Assembly: GCF_025370755.1 (NCBI RefSeq)
Contig: NZ_JAMXFC010000016.1
Location: forward strand, 58,117-122,116
Direction of reading: 5' to 3'
Length of the DNA stretch: 64,000 nt
DNA from: Laspinema sp. D2d
GTDB lineage: Bacteria > Cyanobacteriota > Cyanobacteriia > Cyanobacteriales > Laspinemataceae
A model generated the notes under the pieces. It saw nothing but the letters and a program-made list of their open reading frames with translations. It was not told the origin of the DNA and made no database searches. Position 1 is the stretch's first letter, and every line of letters starts with the position of its first letter. Made by a program: the position numbers and the translations under genes. Below are positions 63,124 through 64,000 of this stretch, in pieces.

Positions 63124-63636
63124 GTGACAGACCCTTTGTTTTGGCTTGGACTTTCGTTTTTACTCGTTGCTGTCAGCCTGATCCTCGTACTGCTGGCGGC
63201 ACTTCCGGCATTGCAGGCGATCGCCCGCGCCGCGCGCAGCGTGGAGAAATTAGCCGATACCCTGTCTCGGGAATTTCCCCCGACCCTGGAAGCGATTCGA
63301 CTCACTGGCATGGAAATCAGTGACCTCACTGATGATGTCACCGAAGGGGTTCAAAGTGCCAGCAACATGGTTAAAGAAGTCGATCGCAGTCTTGGCAGCG
63401 CCAAACAGCAAGCCAAAAAAGTCCAAATTACCACCCGCAGCGTGTTTACTGGCATGAAAACTGCCTGGAAAACCTTTACCCGGACCTCCGAACGCCCCAG
63501 CAGTTCCCATCGCCGTTCCGTTGATCGCCTACCCCCCTCCCAACGCAAACCCTTAGAATTCAACGAGCGAGCAACCCCCCAACCCTATTCGATTTCCGAA
63601 GATCGAGACGAACCCACGGAAGACTACTCAGATTAG
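63124..63636 (+). CDS. DUF948-like membrane protein
   Basis: 170-residue protein starting at GTG. One N-terminal membrane helix (LFWLGLSFLLVAVSLILVLLAALPAL) precedes a long amphipathic helix (AIARAARSVEKLADTLSREFPPTLEAIRLTGMEISDLTDDVTEGV and on to AKQQAKKVQITTRS). This resembles DUF948/YoxC-like proteins. A Pro/Ser/Arg-rich disordered C-terminal tail follows. Together with the two preceding genes it forms a set of small anchored helical proteins; coiled-coil interaction among them is possible. Confidence 0.8.
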   Translation: MTDPLFWLGLSFLLVAVSLILVLLAALPALQAIARAARSVEKLADTLSREFPPTLEAIRLTGMEISDLTDDVTEGVQSASNMVKEVDRSLGSAKQQAKKVQITTRSVFTGMKTAWKTFTRTSERPSSSHRRSVDRLPPSQRKPLEFNERATPQPYSISEDRDEPTEDYSD

Positions 63637-63669
63637 AAATTAACAATCCCCAATTATTAAAAAACCTAC

Positions 63670-63702
63670 AACCGGCGAGGGTTTGTCACCCCTGCCGGTT
63701 TC
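63670..63702 (+). terminator. Hairpin terminator after DUF948-like gene
   Basis: AACCGGCGAGGG and CCCTGCCGGTTT pair with one bulged G around a loop of about 8 bases, beginning some 35 bases after the stop and ending in a short T-run. Confidence 0.65.
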
Positions 63703-63740
63703 TGTGGTTGGGGCGATCGGCCCCACCCTTTCTCCACGAC

Positions 63741-64000
63741 ACCTCCAGTCCCCTCCCCTGTGTCTTGGGGAGGGTTAGGGTGGGGTCCTCCTGTCCTAGC
63801 GATCAGCTCAACCCTCTCCCCCCGGTGGTCCTTGCCAGAACCCGCAGATTTCAGCTACACCTCCAGTCCCCTCCCCTGTGTCTTGGGGAGGGTTAGGGTG
63901 GGGTCCTCCTGTCCTAGCGATCGGCTCAACCCTCTCCCCCCGGTGGTCCTTGCCAGAACCCGCAGATTTCAGCTACACCTCCAGTCCCCTCCCCTGTGTC
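63741..64000. repeat. 118-bp tandem repeat array, running off the window
   Basis: Unit starts at 63741, 63859 and 63977 (ACCTCCAGTCCCCTCCCCTG each time), giving an exact 118-bp period. The first two copies differ at a single base noticed (GATCAGCTC against GATCGGCTC). Each unit contains a dyad CCCTCCCC/GGGGAGGG and a CCCCCCGG run. 118 is not a multiple of 3, so the array is non-coding. It continues beyond base 64000. Confidence 0.92.

Noticed and set aside
63741..64000. CRISPR array
   Set aside because: The whole 118-bp unit is repeated with no variable spacers.

Overview
The window looks like chromosomal DNA of a filamentous, non-heterocystous cyanobacterium (Oscillatoria/Laspinema-like; genus inferred only). 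The evidence is the dense HIP1 palindrome (GCGATCGC, often GGCGATCGCC), a cytochrome b6f petN gene, the Rubisco chaperone Raf1, cyanobacteria-typical families (DUF3110, DUF4347 giant exoprotein, a very long TamB) and several dispersed palindromic repeats of the kind common in these genomes. No rRNA, tRNA, CRISPR array, transposase or prophage was found.

Layout. 0-2.4 kb: 3' part of polA. 2.7-11.3 kb: a metal-homeostasis block. On the minus strand are two ferritin-like paralogues, an FTR1 iron permease and a MOSC protein. On the plus strand is a Ni/Co ECF transporter (lipoprotein, NikL-like, CbiM, CbiQ, CbiO), with an antisense voltage-gated K+ channel gene wedged between cbiQ and cbiO. 11.6-17 kb: a small membrane protein, a type II restriction-modification pair, an orphan ABC-2 permease, DUF167, a cupin pseudogene with two in-frame stops, a DJ-1/PfpI protein and the 29-codon petN. 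17.2-30 kb: one 12.8-kb gene for a 4275-residue secreted repeat protein (DUF4347, seven propeller repeats, about 14 Ig-like modules, RTX repeats, five C-terminal 45-residue repeats). 30.9-40.5 kb: UvrD-like helicase, DUF4349 lipoprotein, membrane Ser/Thr kinase, GT39-like glycosyltransferase, raf1, murQ, DUF3110. 40.9-48.5 kb: tamB (2556 residues). 48.7-50.3 kb: a DUF4258/DUF2283 pair and an orphan sugar-ABC permease. 50.4-59.8 kb: a minus-strand signalling block with two sensor kinases, a REC-GGDEF-EAL protein and a REC protein with a degenerate dimerisation helix. 60.5-63.6 kb: gamma-glutamyltransferase and three small membrane-anchored proteins. The window ends inside a 118-bp tandem repeat array.

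How the genes may work together. The metal block couples uptake (FTR1, ECF) with storage (ferritin-like pair, one of which has lost putative ferroxidase ligands). The signalling block is organised so that a CBS/six-PAS kinase and a REC-PAS kinase are translated from overlapping genes, beside c-di-GMP-type output. TamB and the giant exoprotein both concern the outer membrane or cell surface. The most unusual structural observations are a palindromic repeat carried in frame inside the glycosyltransferase while a second copy supplies that gene's stop codon, the near-identical 348-bp internal repeats of the giant gene, and the two-stop cupin pseudogene.
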